Shown here: positions 32,718 through 41,066 of the stretch, piece by piece
Numbering within the stretch: the first letter of the stretch is position 1
How the letters are laid out: the number at the start of each line of letters is the position of its first letter
Source: Actinospineispora acaciae DSM 45401
GTDB lineage: Bacteria; Actinomycetota; Actinomycetes; Mycobacteriales; Pseudonocardiaceae
Assembly (NCBI RefSeq): GCF_000620785.1
Contig: NZ_JIAI01000003.1
Location: 558,001 to 622,000 of the forward strand
Direction of reading: 5' to 3'
DNA length: 64,000 nucleotides
The notes under the pieces: generated by a model
The model's database searches: none
What the model was told of the DNA's origin: nothing
Seen by the model: the letters and a program-made list of their open reading frames with translations, nothing else
Program-made: the position numbers and the translations under genes

Positions 32718-34639
32718 TGACCCAGACCGTGCCCACCCCGGCGTCCGTGACCGAGCCGACCCCGGCGCGACCACGCACCGCCGAGCAGACGCTGGACGCC
32801 GCCGTCGCCCACCTGCGCGGCCTGCAGAGCCCGAAGGGCTGGTGGAAGGGCGAGCTGCAGACCAACGTCACGATGGACGCCGAGGACCTGCTGCTGCGCG
32901 AGTTCCTGGGCATCCGCCGGGCCGACCAGACGGAGGAGGCCGCCCGCTGGATCCGCTCCCAGCAGCGCGCCGACGGCAGCTGGGCCACGTTCGAGGGCGG
33001 TCCGCCCGAGCTGTCCACCACCGTGGAGGCCTGGGTGGCGCTGCGGCTGGCCGGCGACGACCCGGAGGCGCCGCACATGCGCGCGACCGCCGAGTACGTG
33101 CTCGCCGAGGGCGGCCTGGAGCGCGCCAGGGTGTTCACCCGCATCTGGCTGGCGCTGTTCGGCCTGTGGTCCTGGGACGAGCTGCCGGACCTGCCGCCCG
33201 AGCTGATCTTCCTGCCGTCCTGGTTCCCGCTCAACGTCTACGACTGGGCGTGCTGGGCGCGCCAGACCGTCGTCCCGCTGACCGTGGTCGCCTCGCTGCG
33301 CCCGTGCCGGCCACTGCCCTTCGGCGTGGACGAGCTGCGCACCTACGCCCCGCCCCCGCCGATGGACGGCCCACTGACCTGGAGCGGGGCGTTCCAACGC
33401 CTGGACAAGGTGCTGCACGGCTACTCCAACCTGCCGGTGCACCCGCTGCGCAAGCTGGCGCGCCGCCGCGCCGTCGAGTGGATCCTGGCCCGCCAGGAGG
33501 CGGACGGCTGCTGGGGCGGCATCCAGCCGCCGTGGGTGTACTCGATCCTGGCGCTGCACCTGATGGGCTACCCGATGGACCACCCGTCGCTGCGCGCCGC
33601 CATCGCCGGCCTGGACGGCTTCGCGATCCGCGAGCGGACCCCGGACGGCTGGGTACGCCGCATGGAGGCCTGCCAGTCGCCGCTGTGGGACACCGGCCTG
33701 GCGCTGACCGCGCTGCTCGACGCCGGGGTGCCCGCCAACGACCCGGCGATCGTGAACGCCACCACCTGGCTGCTCGACGAGGAGATCCGGGTGCCCGGCG
33801 ACTGGGCGGTGCGCCGGCCGGGCCTGGCCCCCGGCGGCTGGGCGTTCGAGTTCGAGAACGACGGCTACCCGGACACCGACGACACCGCCGAGATCGTGCT
33901 CGCGCTGCGCCGCGTCGACCACCCCGACCCGGCCCGGCTGCGCGCCGCCATCGACAGGGGCATGACCTGGATGGCCGGCATGCAGTCGAAAGACGGCGGC
34001 TGGGGCGCGTTCGACGCCGACAACACCCAGGTGCTGTGCACCAAGCTGCCGTTCTGCGACTTCGGCGCGGTGATCGACCCGCCGTCCGCCGACGTCACCG
34101 CCCACATAGTCGAGGCCCTCGCCGCCGAAGGCAAGGCCGACACCGTGACCTGCCGCCGAGGCGTGGCCTGGCTGCTGCGCCACCAGGAGAAGGACGGCTC
34201 CTGGTTCGGCCGCTGGGGCGCCAACCACGTCTACGGCACCGGCGCCGCCGTCCCCGCCCTGATCGCCGTAGGCACCCCCACCGACGCCCCGGTGATCCGC
34301 CGAGCCGTCCGCTGGCTGCGCGACCACCAGAACCCCGACGGCGGCTGGGGCGAGGACCTCCGCTCGTACACCGACCCCGCCTGGATCGGCCGAGGCCCCT
34401 CCACCGCCTCCCAAACCGCCTGGGCCCTCCTCGCCCTCCTGTCCGCCGGCCACCGCAACACCGACCCAGTCACCAGAGGCGTCGCGTACCTGTCAAAAAC
34501 CCAACGAGAAGACGGAACCTGGGACGAGCCCTACTTCACCGGCACCGGCTTCCCCGGCGACTTCTACCTCAACTACCACCTGTACCGCCTCGTCTTCCCC
34601 ACCACCGCCCTGGCCCGCTACGTCCGGACCCCCTCATGA
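32717..34639 (+). CDS. shc: Squalene-hopene cyclase
   Basis: A 640-residue class II triterpene cyclase of normal length. The protonating motif DxDD is D386TDD389 in GYPDTDDTAEIV. Several QW repeats are visible, such as QQRADGSWATFEGG, QEADGCWGGI, QSKDGGWGAFD, QEKDGSWFGRWG, QNPDGGWGED and QREDGTWDEP. It folds squalene into hopene and diplopterol on the inner membrane surface. The 5-prime end overlaps the prenyl synthase by one base (TGATG). The stop lies in an ATGA overlap with the hpnG-ispH gene. Confidence 0.97.
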   Translation: MTQTVPTPASVTEPTPARPRTAEQTLDAAVAHLRGLQSPKGWWKGELQTNVTMDAEDLLLREFLGIRRADQTEEAARWIRSQQRADGSWATFEGGPPELSTTVEAWVALRLAGDDPEAPHMRATAEYVLAEGGLERARVFTRIWLALFGLWSWDELPDLPPELIFLPSWFPLNVYDWACWARQTVVPLTVVASLRPCRPLPFGVDELRTYAPPPPMDGPLTWSGAFQRLDKVLHGYSNLPVHPLRKLARRRAVEWILARQEADGCWGGIQPPWVYSILALHLMGYPMDHPSLRAAIAGLDGFAIRERTPDGWVRRMEACQSPLWDTGLALTALLDAGVPANDPAIVNATTWLLDEEIRVPGDWAVRRPGLAPGGWAFEFENDGYPDTDDTAEIVLALRRVDHPDPARLRAAIDRGMTWMAGMQSKDGGWGAFDADNTQVLCTKLPFCDFGAVIDPPSADVTAHIVEALAAEGKADTVTCRRGVAWLLRHQEKDGSWFGRWGANHVYGTGAAVPALIAVGTPTDAPVIRRAVRWLRDHQNPDGGWGEDLRSYTDPAWIGRGPSTASQTAWALLALLSAGHRNTDPVTRGVAYLSKTQREDGTWDEPYFTGTGFPGDFYLNYHLYRLVFPTTALARYVRTPS

Positions 34640-36162
34640 AAACGCCACCGCGAGTCGGGGATTTTGTCAGGGTGAGTCGCGGATTTCGTCAGAAGCCCGT
34701 GCTCTACACCCCGCTACGGATCGAACACGCCGCGCTCAAAACCGCCGCCGAGTCGATGCGCCTGGTCCGCACCGGCATGGGCCCGAAACGCGCAGCCCGT
34801 GCACGGGTGGACGAAAGCTCCGCGCTGGTCGCCGGCCTCGGCGGGGCCCGCCACACCGGCATCCAACCCGGCGACCTGGTCGTGGCCGACGAGGTCCGCT
34901 CCGAGGACGGCCGCCGCGTCGAGATCCCGTCCGCGCCCCTACTCGCCGCCGCACTCCGCCGCCGCGGCCTGACCACCCACATTGGAACGTTTCAAACGGG
35001 ATCGGCCCTGGTCGTCTCCAGGCAACCCGACCCGACCGGCCCGATGGTCGTGGACATGGAGACCGCCGCACTCGCCCCTCGGCCCAACGAAAACACCCCG
35101 TTCGCCGCCGTCCGCGCCATCGTGGACACCCCCGACCACCCGCTCCACACCCTCGGCACCGCACACCGAGGCGTCACGGCACTCCGCTCACTTCGCCAAG
35201 CGGTACCCGCGCTCGAACAATGGGCCGCCGCACTAGGCCCCCGCGAGGTGCACCTAGCCGCCCCGCGCTCGTTCTGCGCCGGCGTCTCCCGGGCGATCGA
35301 CACCGTCGACCGGGCACTGGACCGCTTCGGAGCCCCCGTCTACGTACGCCGCCAGATCGTGCACAACGCCCACGTCGTCCGCGAGCTGGAGTCCAAGGGC
35401 GCGATATTCGTCGAAGAGGCCGACGAGGTCCCCGAAGGCGCCGTCCTGGTCCTGGCCGCCCACGGAGTAGCCCCGTCCGTACACCACCAAGCAGAGACAC
35501 GCGAACTACGCACCATCGACGCCACCTGCCCCCTGGTCAGCAAGGTGCACGCCGAGGTCCGCCGCTACGCCGGCCGTGGCGAGACCGTGTTCCTGATCGG
35601 CCACGCCGACCACGAGGAAGTACAGGGAACCCTCGGCGAGGCCCCGTCCAGCGTGATCGTCGTGGAGGACGTCGAGGCCGCCCGCCGCGTCCACCCCGCC
35701 GACCCCGACAAGGTCTCCTACACCATGCAGACCACGCTCGCCGTCGACGAGGCCGAGGACATCGCCGCCGTCCTGCGCGAACGCTTCCCGAAACTGACCG
35801 CCCCCCGCACCGACGACATCTGTTACGCCACCACGAACCGGCAGCAAGCCATCCGCGCGGTGGCCGCCGCCACCGACCTGGTGCTGGTGGTCGGCTCGCC
35901 GAACTCGTCCAACTCGGTACGGCTGGTCGAGGTCGCCGAGCGCGAGGGCACACCGGCCCACCTGGTCGACGACGTCGGCGAGGTGGACCTGCGCTGGCTG
36001 GCCGGCGCCGGCCGGATCGGCATCACCGCCGGCGCGTCCGCCCCACCACACCTGGTCGAACAGCTCGTGCACTGCCTCGGCGGGCTGGGACCCGTCGAGA
36101 CCACCGAGACCCGGCTCGTCGACGAGGACGTGCTCTTCACCCTGCCACGGGAGGTGTCCTAG
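34636..36162 (+). CDS. HpnG-like phosphorylase fused to IspH (HMBPP reductase)
   Basis: A 508-residue two-domain protein. Residues about 22-200 match nucleoside phosphorylases in layout, with GMGPKRA (48-54) and the ribose/purine motif VDMETAAL (139-146); this is the HpnG activity that removes adenine from adenosylhopane. Residues 203-508 are IspH: cluster-ligand cysteines are SFC214AGVSRAID, DATC298PLVSKVH and DDIC396YATTNRQ. IspH makes isopentenyl and dimethylallyl diphosphate in the MEP pathway. The N-terminal 21 residues are encoded by repeat R1, and GTG 34699 is an alternative start. ATGA overlap with shc. Confidence 0.9.
   Translation: MKTPPRVGDFVRVSRGFRQKPVLYTPLRIEHAALKTAAESMRLVRTGMGPKRAARARVDESSALVAGLGGARHTGIQPGDLVVADEVRSEDGRRVEIPSAPLLAAALRRRGLTTHIGTFQTGSALVVSRQPDPTGPMVVDMETAALAPRPNENTPFAAVRAIVDTPDHPLHTLGTAHRGVTALRSLRQAVPALEQWAAALGPREVHLAAPRSFCAGVSRAIDTVDRALDRFGAPVYVRRQIVHNAHVVRELESKGAIFVEEADEVPEGAVLVLAAHGVAPSVHHQAETRELRTIDATCPLVSKVHAEVRRYAGRGETVFLIGHADHEEVQGTLGEAPSSVIVVEDVEAARRVHPADPDKVSYTMQTTLAVDEAEDIAAVLRERFPKLTAPRTDDICYATTNRQQAIRAVAAATDLVLVVGSPNSSNSVRLVEVAEREGTPAHLVDDVGEVDLRWLAGAGRIGITAGASAPPHLVEQLVHCLGGLGPVETTETRLVDEDVLFTLPREVS
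34652..34692. repeat. Dispersed repeat R1: two tandem 19-bp units in the 5-prime end of hpnG-ispH
   Basis: GAGTCGGGGATTTTGTCAG (34652-34670) and GAGTCGCGGATTTCGTCAG (34674-34692) are 17/19 identical with a 22-bp period. The 28 bases 34666-34693 occur again, exactly and in inverted orientation, at 49828-49855. In-frame translation gives an Arg/Val/Phe-rich segment at residues 6-19 that is not expected in phosphorylases. Confidence 0.8.
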
Positions 36163-36164
36163 AC

Positions 36165-37169
36165 ATGGCCATGCCACTGCGTCAGTCCCTGCGACTGGGT
36201 GGCTACCTGCTCAAGCAGAAGCTGCTCCGCAAGGAGAAGTTCCCCATGCTGGTCGAGCTGGAGCCGCTGTTCGCGTGCAACCTCAAGTGCGCCGGCTGCG
36301 GCAAGATCGCCCAGCCCGCGCACCTGCTCAAGAAGCGGATGCCCGTCGAGCAGGCGATCGGCGCGATCGAGGAGTCCGGCGCGCCGATGGTGTCCATCGC
36401 CGGCGGCGAGCCGCTGATGCACCCCCAGATCGACGAGATCGTCCACCAGCTGCTGCAGCGCAAGAAGATTGTGTTCTTGTGCACGAACGCGCTGCTGCTG
36501 CCCAAGCACCTGCACAAGTTCACCCCGCACCGCAACTTCGCCTGGATGGTCCATATCGACGGGCTTCGCGAGCGGCACGACGAGTCGGTGTCCAAGGTCG
36601 GCGGCTTCGACGGCGCCGTCGACGCCATCAAGCAGGCCCAGCGGGCCGGCTTCCGGGTGCTCACCAACACCACGTTCTTCGACCAGGACACCCCGCAGGA
36701 CGTCATCGAGGTGCTGGACTACCTCAACGACGACCTCAAGGTCGACAACATGCAGATCTCCCCCGGATACGCCTACGAGAAGGCGCCGGACCAGGAGCAC
36801 TGGCTGGGCGTCGAACAGACCCGCGAGCTGTTCAAGAAGGCGTTCGCGGACGGCCGCCGCAAGCGGTGGCGGCTCAACCATTCGCCCATCTTCCTGGACT
36901 TTCTGGAGGGCAAGCGGGACCTGCGGTGCACCGCGTGGGGCATCCCGTCCTACTCGCTGCTGGGCTGGCAGCGCCCGTGCTACCTGCTCGACGACGGCTA
37001 CGTCGACACCTACAAGCAGCTGATCGAGGAGACCGACTGGGAGGCGTTCGGACGAGGCCGCGACCCCCGCTGCGCGAACTGCATGGCACACTGCGGCTAC
37101 GAACCGACCGCCGTGATCGCCACCATGGGCTCGCTCAAGGAGACGATCCGGGCCGCCGTGAGCTCGTGA
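36165..37169 (+). CDS. hpnH: Adenosylhopane synthase HpnH (radical SAM)
   Basis: A 334-residue radical SAM enzyme. The [4Fe-4S] motif is FACNLKCAGCGKI (CxxxCxxC), with the HpnH-specific N-terminus MAMPLRQSLRLGGYLLKQKL and IAGGEPLMHPQI downstream. It adds the 5-prime-deoxyadenosyl radical to diploptene to give adenosylhopane, which HpnG then processes. The C-terminal auxiliary cysteines CANCMAHCGYEP are present. Starts 3 bp after the hpnG-ispH stop, the last gene in the operon. No aminotransferase or HpnO-type gene follows, so the pathway here may stop at ribosylhopane or rely on genes elsewhere. Confidence 0.95.
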   Translation: MAMPLRQSLRLGGYLLKQKLLRKEKFPMLVELEPLFACNLKCAGCGKIAQPAHLLKKRMPVEQAIGAIEESGAPMVSIAGGEPLMHPQIDEIVHQLLQRKKIVFLCTNALLLPKHLHKFTPHRNFAWMVHIDGLRERHDESVSKVGGFDGAVDAIKQAQRAGFRVLTNTTFFDQDTPQDVIEVLDYLNDDLKVDNMQISPGYAYEKAPDQEHWLGVEQTRELFKKAFADGRRKRWRLNHSPIFLDFLEGKRDLRCTAWGIPSYSLLGWQRPCYLLDDGYVDTYKQLIEETDWEAFGRGRDPRCANCMAHCGYEPTAVIATMGSLKETIRAAVSS

Positions 37170-37180
37170 GGTGACACTAT

Positions 37181-37205
37181 GCCGATTGAGCACCCTCAAT
37201 CCGGC
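37181..37205. terminator. Weak hairpin after hpnH
   Basis: GATTGAG (37184-37190), loop CACC, CTCAATC (37195-37201), extended by GCC/GGC with one bulged base. It lies 11 bp after hpnH. There is no T-run, so it is at best a weak or factor-assisted terminator, but its position at the end of the hopanoid operon fits. Confidence 0.45.
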
Positions 37206-37260
37206 GACCACTCGATCGCGGTGACCCACGGATTTCTGGTCTAGTCGTATCCTATTCGGC

Positions 37261-37764
37261 ATGAAGCGAACGTCCTTTGCGCAGTGGCCGTGCTCGGTCG
37301 CTCGCACCATGGATCTGCTGGGAGACTGGTGGACCCCGCTGGTGCTGCGCGAGGCGTTCTACGGCATCCGTCGGTTCGACGAGTTCCAGCAGGAGCTGGG
37401 CATCGCGCGCAACACGCTGTCCGACCGGCTGCAACGGCTCGTCGGCGAGGAACTGCTGGAGAAGGTGCCGTACCAGACCGAGCCGGTCCGCTACAACTAC
37501 GTCCTCACCGACAAGGGTCGCGACTTCTACTCGGTGCTGGCCGCCATCGCCCACTGGGGCGACACCTGGCTGGCCGGCAAGGAGGGCGCGCCGATCACGT
37601 TCCACCACCACCGCTGCGGCAACGACACGCACGGCAAGGTGGTCTGCGCGCACTGCGGCGAGCCGCTGACCCCGGACGACACCGCGATGCGGATGGGTCC
37701 CGGGTTCCCGGCCTGGATGGCCGAGCGGCCCGAGGTCAAGCGCCGGTTCGCCCAGCAGGGCTGA
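37261..37764 (+). CDS. HxlR family regulator with C-terminal Cys/His motif
   Basis: A 167-residue winged-helix protein. The HxlR domain spans residues 5-105 (WPCSVARTMDLLGDWWTPLVLRE, then RNTLSDRLQRLVGEELLEKVPY). After it comes HHHRCGND...VCAHCGEPL, a possible zinc-binding motif with three Cys and several His found in a subgroup of HxlR proteins. The ATG follows a TATCCT hexamer (37248-37253) by 8 nt and has no Shine-Dalgarno, so translation may be leaderless. It lies upstream of the SRPBCC/LLM pair, which it may regulate through the palindromes in the gap. Confidence 0.88.
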   Translation: MKRTSFAQWPCSVARTMDLLGDWWTPLVLREAFYGIRRFDEFQQELGIARNTLSDRLQRLVGEELLEKVPYQTEPVRYNYVLTDKGRDFYSVLAAIAHWGDTWLAGKEGAPITFHHHRCGNDTHGKVVCAHCGEPLTPDDTAMRMGPGFPAWMAERPEVKRRFAQQG

Positions 37765-37802
37765 CGTCTCCGGGCCGGTAAGCCGGCTCCACACGATGAG
37801 TC

Positions 37803-37839
37803 ACCTATTTGAGGTGCCTCTTCCGTTGACTTCTAAGTC
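37803..37839. promoter_or_regulatory. Palindromes upstream of the SRPBCC/LLM operon
   Basis: ACCT(N5)AGGT at 37803-37815 and GACTT-CT-AAGTC at 37828-37839 lie 55-90 bp upstream of the SRPBCC start, in a locally AT-richer patch with a TTGACT hexamer (37826-37831). They are likely sites for the adjacent HxlR regulator, though I see no known consensus. Confidence 0.4.
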
Positions 37840-37894
37840 TAGTTAAGCAACTCTGGCGGTCAGCGATGTGGAACGAGCAGGACCGGGGTCGGAA

Positions 37895-38404
37895 ATGGAG
37901 TGGACCGGCGCGCGCTACGCGGACACGCCGACGGTGCGGGTGGACACCTTCGTCGGGGCGCCGCCCGAGCGGGTGTGGGAGATCGTCAGCGACATCCGGT
38001 TGATGCCGGAGCTGAGCCAGGAGCTGTGCTCGGTGGAGTGGCTGGACGGGGCCACCGGCCCGGAGGTGGGCAACGCCTTCCTCGGCCGCAACAAGCACGA
38101 GGCGCTCGGCGAGTGGGAGACCACCTCGTACGTCATCGAGTGCACGGCGCCCGAGGTGTTCGCCTGGGCGGTCACCGACGTGACGAACCCGTCCTCGATC
38201 TGGCGGTTTACGCTGCGCGCCGAGGACGGCGGCACCAGGCTCACCCAGTGGACGCAGATGGGCCCGGCCCGGTCCGGGCTGAGCCGGGCCATCGACCGGA
38301 TGCCGGAGAAGGAACAGAAGATCGTCTTCGTGCGGCTGCGCGAGCTGGAGGCCGGCATGATCGGCACCCTGGCCGCGATCAAGGAACGGGCCGAGCCGAG
38401 CTGA
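37895..38404 (+). CDS. SRPBCC (START-like) family protein
   Basis: A 169-residue helix-grip protein of the polyketide-cyclase/dehydrase group. The opening VRVDTFVGAPPERVWEIVSDIRLMPEL and the closing long helix RLRELEAGMIGTLAAIKER are diagnostic. Such proteins bind hydrophobic ligands or cyclise polyketides. The ATG at 37895 is preceded by a weak GGTCGGAA, and an in-frame GTG at 37868 adds nine residues. One-base overlap (TGATG) with the following LLM gene shows a coupled operon. Confidence 0.83.
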   Translation: MEWTGARYADTPTVRVDTFVGAPPERVWEIVSDIRLMPELSQELCSVEWLDGATGPEVGNAFLGRNKHEALGEWETTSYVIECTAPEVFAWAVTDVTNPSSIWRFTLRAEDGGTRLTQWTQMGPARSGLSRAIDRMPEKEQKIVFVRLRELEAGMIGTLAAIKERAEPS

Positions 38405-39468
38405 TGCGCACCGCGACGACGGTGGAGGCGTCCCGCGACTTCCGGGCCACCGCCGAGTTCGTGGTGGAAGCCGAGAAGCTCGGGCTGGACGCCTGCTTCG
38501 TCGCCGAGGCCTGGGGCGCCGACGGGCCGTCCGCGCTGGGCTACCTGGCCGCGCGCACCGAACGGATCCAGCTCGGCTCCGGGATCATCCAGCTCGGCAC
38601 CCGCACCCCGGTGGCCATCGCTCAGGCCGCGCTCACGCTGGCGCAGCTCTCCGGCGGGCGGTTCGTGCTCGGGCTGGGGGCGTCCGGGCCGCAGGTGCTG
38701 GAGGGCCTGCACGGGGTGCCGTTCGAGCGGCCGCTGGCCCGGATGCGGGAGACGGTGGAGATCGTCCGCAGCGCGTTCGCCGGCGAGAAGATCAACTACG
38801 CCGGCGAGCGGTTCCGGATACCGCTGCCCGGCGGCGAGGGCCGTCCGATGCGCCTGGCCACCGAGCCGAACCCGGACATCCCGATCTACCTGGCCACGCT
38901 GTCGCCGAAGATGCTGGCGCTGACCGGCGAGGTGGCGGACGGCTGGCTGGGTACGAGCTTCGTGCCCGAGGGCGCCTCGGCCTACTTCGAGCACCTGGAC
39001 GCCGGCCTGGCCCGCGCCGGCCGCACCCGCCGTGACCTGGACGTCTGCCAGGGCGCCGAGGTGGCGTTCGCCGACGACGAGGACGCGCTGCGCGGCATGC
39101 TGGCCGCCCGCCGCAAGGAGCTCGCGTTCAGCCTGGGAGGAATGGGCTCGGCCCGTACGAACTTCTACAACGACGCCTACAGCCGCCAGGGCTGGTCCGA
39201 GGTGGCCGCCGCCGTCCGCGAACGCTGGCAGTCCGGCGACCGGGACGCCGCCGCCGCCCTGGTCACCGACGACATGGTCCTGGCCACCACCCTGATCGGC
39301 ACCGAACCCATGGTCCGCGACCGCCTCCGAACCTGGCACGAGTCCGGGGTCAACACCGTCCGCCTCTACCCCGCCGGCACCACCGTGGAGGCCAAGCTGA
39401 CCACCCTCGCCCGCGCCCTAACCCTGGTCCGCACCCTCCCGCCCGTACCCTCCCCCGGCGCCGCATAG
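38404..39468 (+). CDS. LLM-class flavin/F420-dependent oxidoreductase
   Basis: A 354-residue TIM-barrel member of the luciferase-like family. Typical segments are LGLDACFVAEAWGADGPSAL, ERIQLGSGIIQLGTRTPVAIAQAA, LSGGRFVLGLGASGPQVLEGLHG and PIYLATLSPKMLALTGEVADGWLG. This pattern is that of F420-dependent reductases of actinobacteria (methylene-H4MPT reductase-like), which reduce lipophilic substrates. It follows the SRPBCC gene with a one-base overlap; the SRPBCC protein may present its substrate (inference). Its 3-prime end runs into the palindrome-ended element R3 at 39478. Confidence 0.88.
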   Translation: MRTATTVEASRDFRATAEFVVEAEKLGLDACFVAEAWGADGPSALGYLAARTERIQLGSGIIQLGTRTPVAIAQAALTLAQLSGGRFVLGLGASGPQVLEGLHGVPFERPLARMRETVEIVRSAFAGEKINYAGERFRIPLPGGEGRPMRLATEPNPDIPIYLATLSPKMLALTGEVADGWLGTSFVPEGASAYFEHLDAGLARAGRTRRDLDVCQGAEVAFADDEDALRGMLAARRKELAFSLGGMGSARTNFYNDAYSRQGWSEVAAAVRERWQSGDRDAAAALVTDDMVLATTLIGTEPMVRDRLRTWHESGVNTVRLYPAGTTVEAKLTTLARALTLVRTLPPVPSPGAA

Positions 39469-39477
39469 CTTGTCGGG

Positions 39478-39527
39478 GCGTCGCACATGGTGCGGAGTGT
39501 GCGGTCCCCCAGGTAGGTATGCGACGC
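39478..39527. repeat. Palindrome-ended element R3 between convergent genes
   Basis: GCGTCGCA (39478-39485) and TGCGACGC (39520-39527) are perfect 8-bp complements around 34 bases. It starts 10 bp after the LLM stop and ends 5 bp before the stop of the convergent tetR gene. Could be a bidirectional terminator or a small dispersed element; no second copy was found in the window. Confidence 0.5.
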
Positions 39528-39531
39528 GGCC

Positions 39532-40089
39532 TCACGCCCGGACGACGGCGGACACGAACTCGGTGAGGTGACTGCGGACGTAGTCGTCCACCGGGACGTT
39601 CGGCTGGAAGCTCCACCACAGGAGCGCGCCCTGCCACTGCGCGATCATGATCCGCCCGATGCCGGCCGGCGCCCCCGGTGCGCCGGCGAAGCACTCCTCG
39701 ATCGCCCCGGCCAGCACCCGCCCCCACGCGGCGCCGCGCGCCCGCGCGCCCGGATCGCGCAGGTCCTCGCGCAGGATCCGCAGCCCGTCGGCGTAGGCCT
39801 CGATGTCGCCGTACCCACCGGACAGCGCGACCAGGATGCCGACCGCACCGCCCGGGTCGCGCGGGGCCGCCGCGACCGCCGCCGCCGTCCGCCCGTCCAG
39901 GTCGTCCCACGCCTGCGCGAGCGCGCGCCTGACCAGCTCGTCCTTGCTCCCAAACCGCTGGACCAGCGTCGACGCCGACAGCCCGCACCGCCCGGCCAGC
40001 GCCGCCAGCGTCAGCGAGCCGTGCTCCATCAGCAGCGACCGCGCCTCGGCGAGCACCTCGTCGTCCGGCCGCGACTTAGGCCTCGGCAC
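39532..40089 (-). CDS. TetR family regulator
   Basis: A 185-residue repressor from GTG 40089 (VPRPKSRPDDE). The HTH is at residues 22-60 (LTLAALAGRCGLSASTLVQRFGSKDELV). The longer open frame upstream to 40164 runs through the operator and lacks coding bias. The ligand domain includes a Trp-rich QWQGALLWWSFQP segment suited to a hydrophobic ligand. Divergent from an SDR gene; the 68-bp gap contains a perfect 8-6-8 palindrome (40108-40129), so it most likely represses both itself and the SDR. Confidence 0.88.
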   Translation of the reverse strand: MPRPKSRPDDEVLAEARSLLMEHGSLTLAALAGRCGLSASTLVQRFGSKDELVRRALAQAWDDLDGRTAAAVAAAPRDPGGAVGILVALSGGYGDIEAYADGLRILREDLRDPGARARGAAWGRVLAGAIEECFAGAPGAPAGIGRIMIAQWQGALLWWSFQPNVPVDDYVRSHLTEFVSAVVRA

Positions 40090-40107
40090 GACACGCCGCC
40101 GCTCGTG

Positions 40108-40129
40108 TATAAACGAACATGCGTTTATA
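40108..40129. promoter_or_regulatory. TetR operator between tetR and SDR genes
   Basis: TATAAACG, AACATG spacer, CGTTTATA: perfect 8-bp arms with a 6-bp spacer, the same geometry as the site at 1499-1520 but a different sequence. It lies 18 bp upstream of tetR and 28 bp upstream of the SDR ATG. Its AT content, in a GC-rich window, makes chance unlikely. Confidence 0.8.
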
Positions 40130-40157
40130 TTAGCGGCACGGACGAGAGGGAGACGAC

Positions 40158-41066
40158 GTGGCACTTTCCGGAACTGTGGCGTTGGTCGCGGGCGGCACCC
40201 GGGGCGCGGGCCGGGGCATCGCCGTCGAGCTGGGCGCGGCGGGAGCGACCGTCTACGTGACCGGCCGCACCACCCGCGAGCGGCGCTCCGAGTACGGCCG
40301 CCCGGAGACGATCGAGCAGACCGCCGAGCTGGTCACCGAGGCCGGCGGCAACGGCATCCCGGTCCGGGTCGACCACCTGGTTGCGTCCGAGGTCGCCGCC
40401 CTGGTCGCGCGCATCCGGGAGGAGTCCGGACGGCTGGACGTGCTGGTCAACGACATCTGGGGCGGCGAGTACCTGGTCGAGTGGAACAAGCCCGTGTGGG
40501 CGCACGACCTGGAGCGGGGCCTGCGGATGCTCCGCCTGGCCGTCGACACGCACCTGATCACCGCCCACCACGCGCTGCCGCTGCTGATCGAGCGCCCCGG
40601 CGGCCTGCTGGTCGAGGTCACCGACGGCACCGAGGAGTACAACCGGGAGAACTACCGCCTCTCGCCGTTCTACGACCTGGCCAAGACCGCCGTGACCCGG
40701 ATGGCCTGGGCGCACGCCCGCGACCTCGCGCCGCACGGCGCCACCTCGGTCTCGCTCACCCCCGGGTGGATGCGCTCGGAGATCATGCTCGACGAGTTCG
40801 GCGTGGCCGAGCACAACTGGCGGGACGCGACGGAGCGCGAGCCGCACTTCGTCGTCTCCGAGACCCCGCGCTTCGTCGGCCGCGCCGTCGCCGCGCTCGC
40901 CGCCGACCCCGACCGGGCACGGTGGAACGGCCGCTCCCTGTCCTCCGGCGACCTGGCCCGCGAGTACGGCTTCACCGACCTGGACGGCTCGCAGCCGGAC
41001 TGCTGGCGCTACCTGCGCGAGGTCATGGACCCCGGCAAGCCCGCGGACGCCACCGGCTACCGCTGA
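40158..41066 (+). CDS. Short-chain dehydrogenase/reductase
   Basis: A 302-residue SDR. The cofactor motif is AGGTRGAGRGIA (residues 11-22) and the active-site pair is Y-D-L-A-K in FYDLAKTAV. Catalytic Ser is not obvious; EVTDGT occupies its strand. A loop with VNDIWGGEY replaces the usual NNAG strand, and this, with the long YNRENYRLSPF insertion, matches a subfamily of uncharacterised SDRs found next to TetR repressors. Probable NADP-dependent reductase of a xenobiotic carbonyl; substrate unknown. GAGGGAGA is 7 nt before the ATG. Controlled by the divergent tetR. Confidence 0.88.
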   Translation: MALSGTVALVAGGTRGAGRGIAVELGAAGATVYVTGRTTRERRSEYGRPETIEQTAELVTEAGGNGIPVRVDHLVASEVAALVARIREESGRLDVLVNDIWGGEYLVEWNKPVWAHDLERGLRMLRLAVDTHLITAHHALPLLIERPGGLLVEVTDGTEEYNRENYRLSPFYDLAKTAVTRMAWAHARDLAPHGATSVSLTPGWMRSEIMLDEFGVAEHNWRDATEREPHFVVSETPRFVGRAVAALAADPDRARWNGRSLSSGDLAREYGFTDLDGSQPDCWRYLREVMDPGKPADATGYR

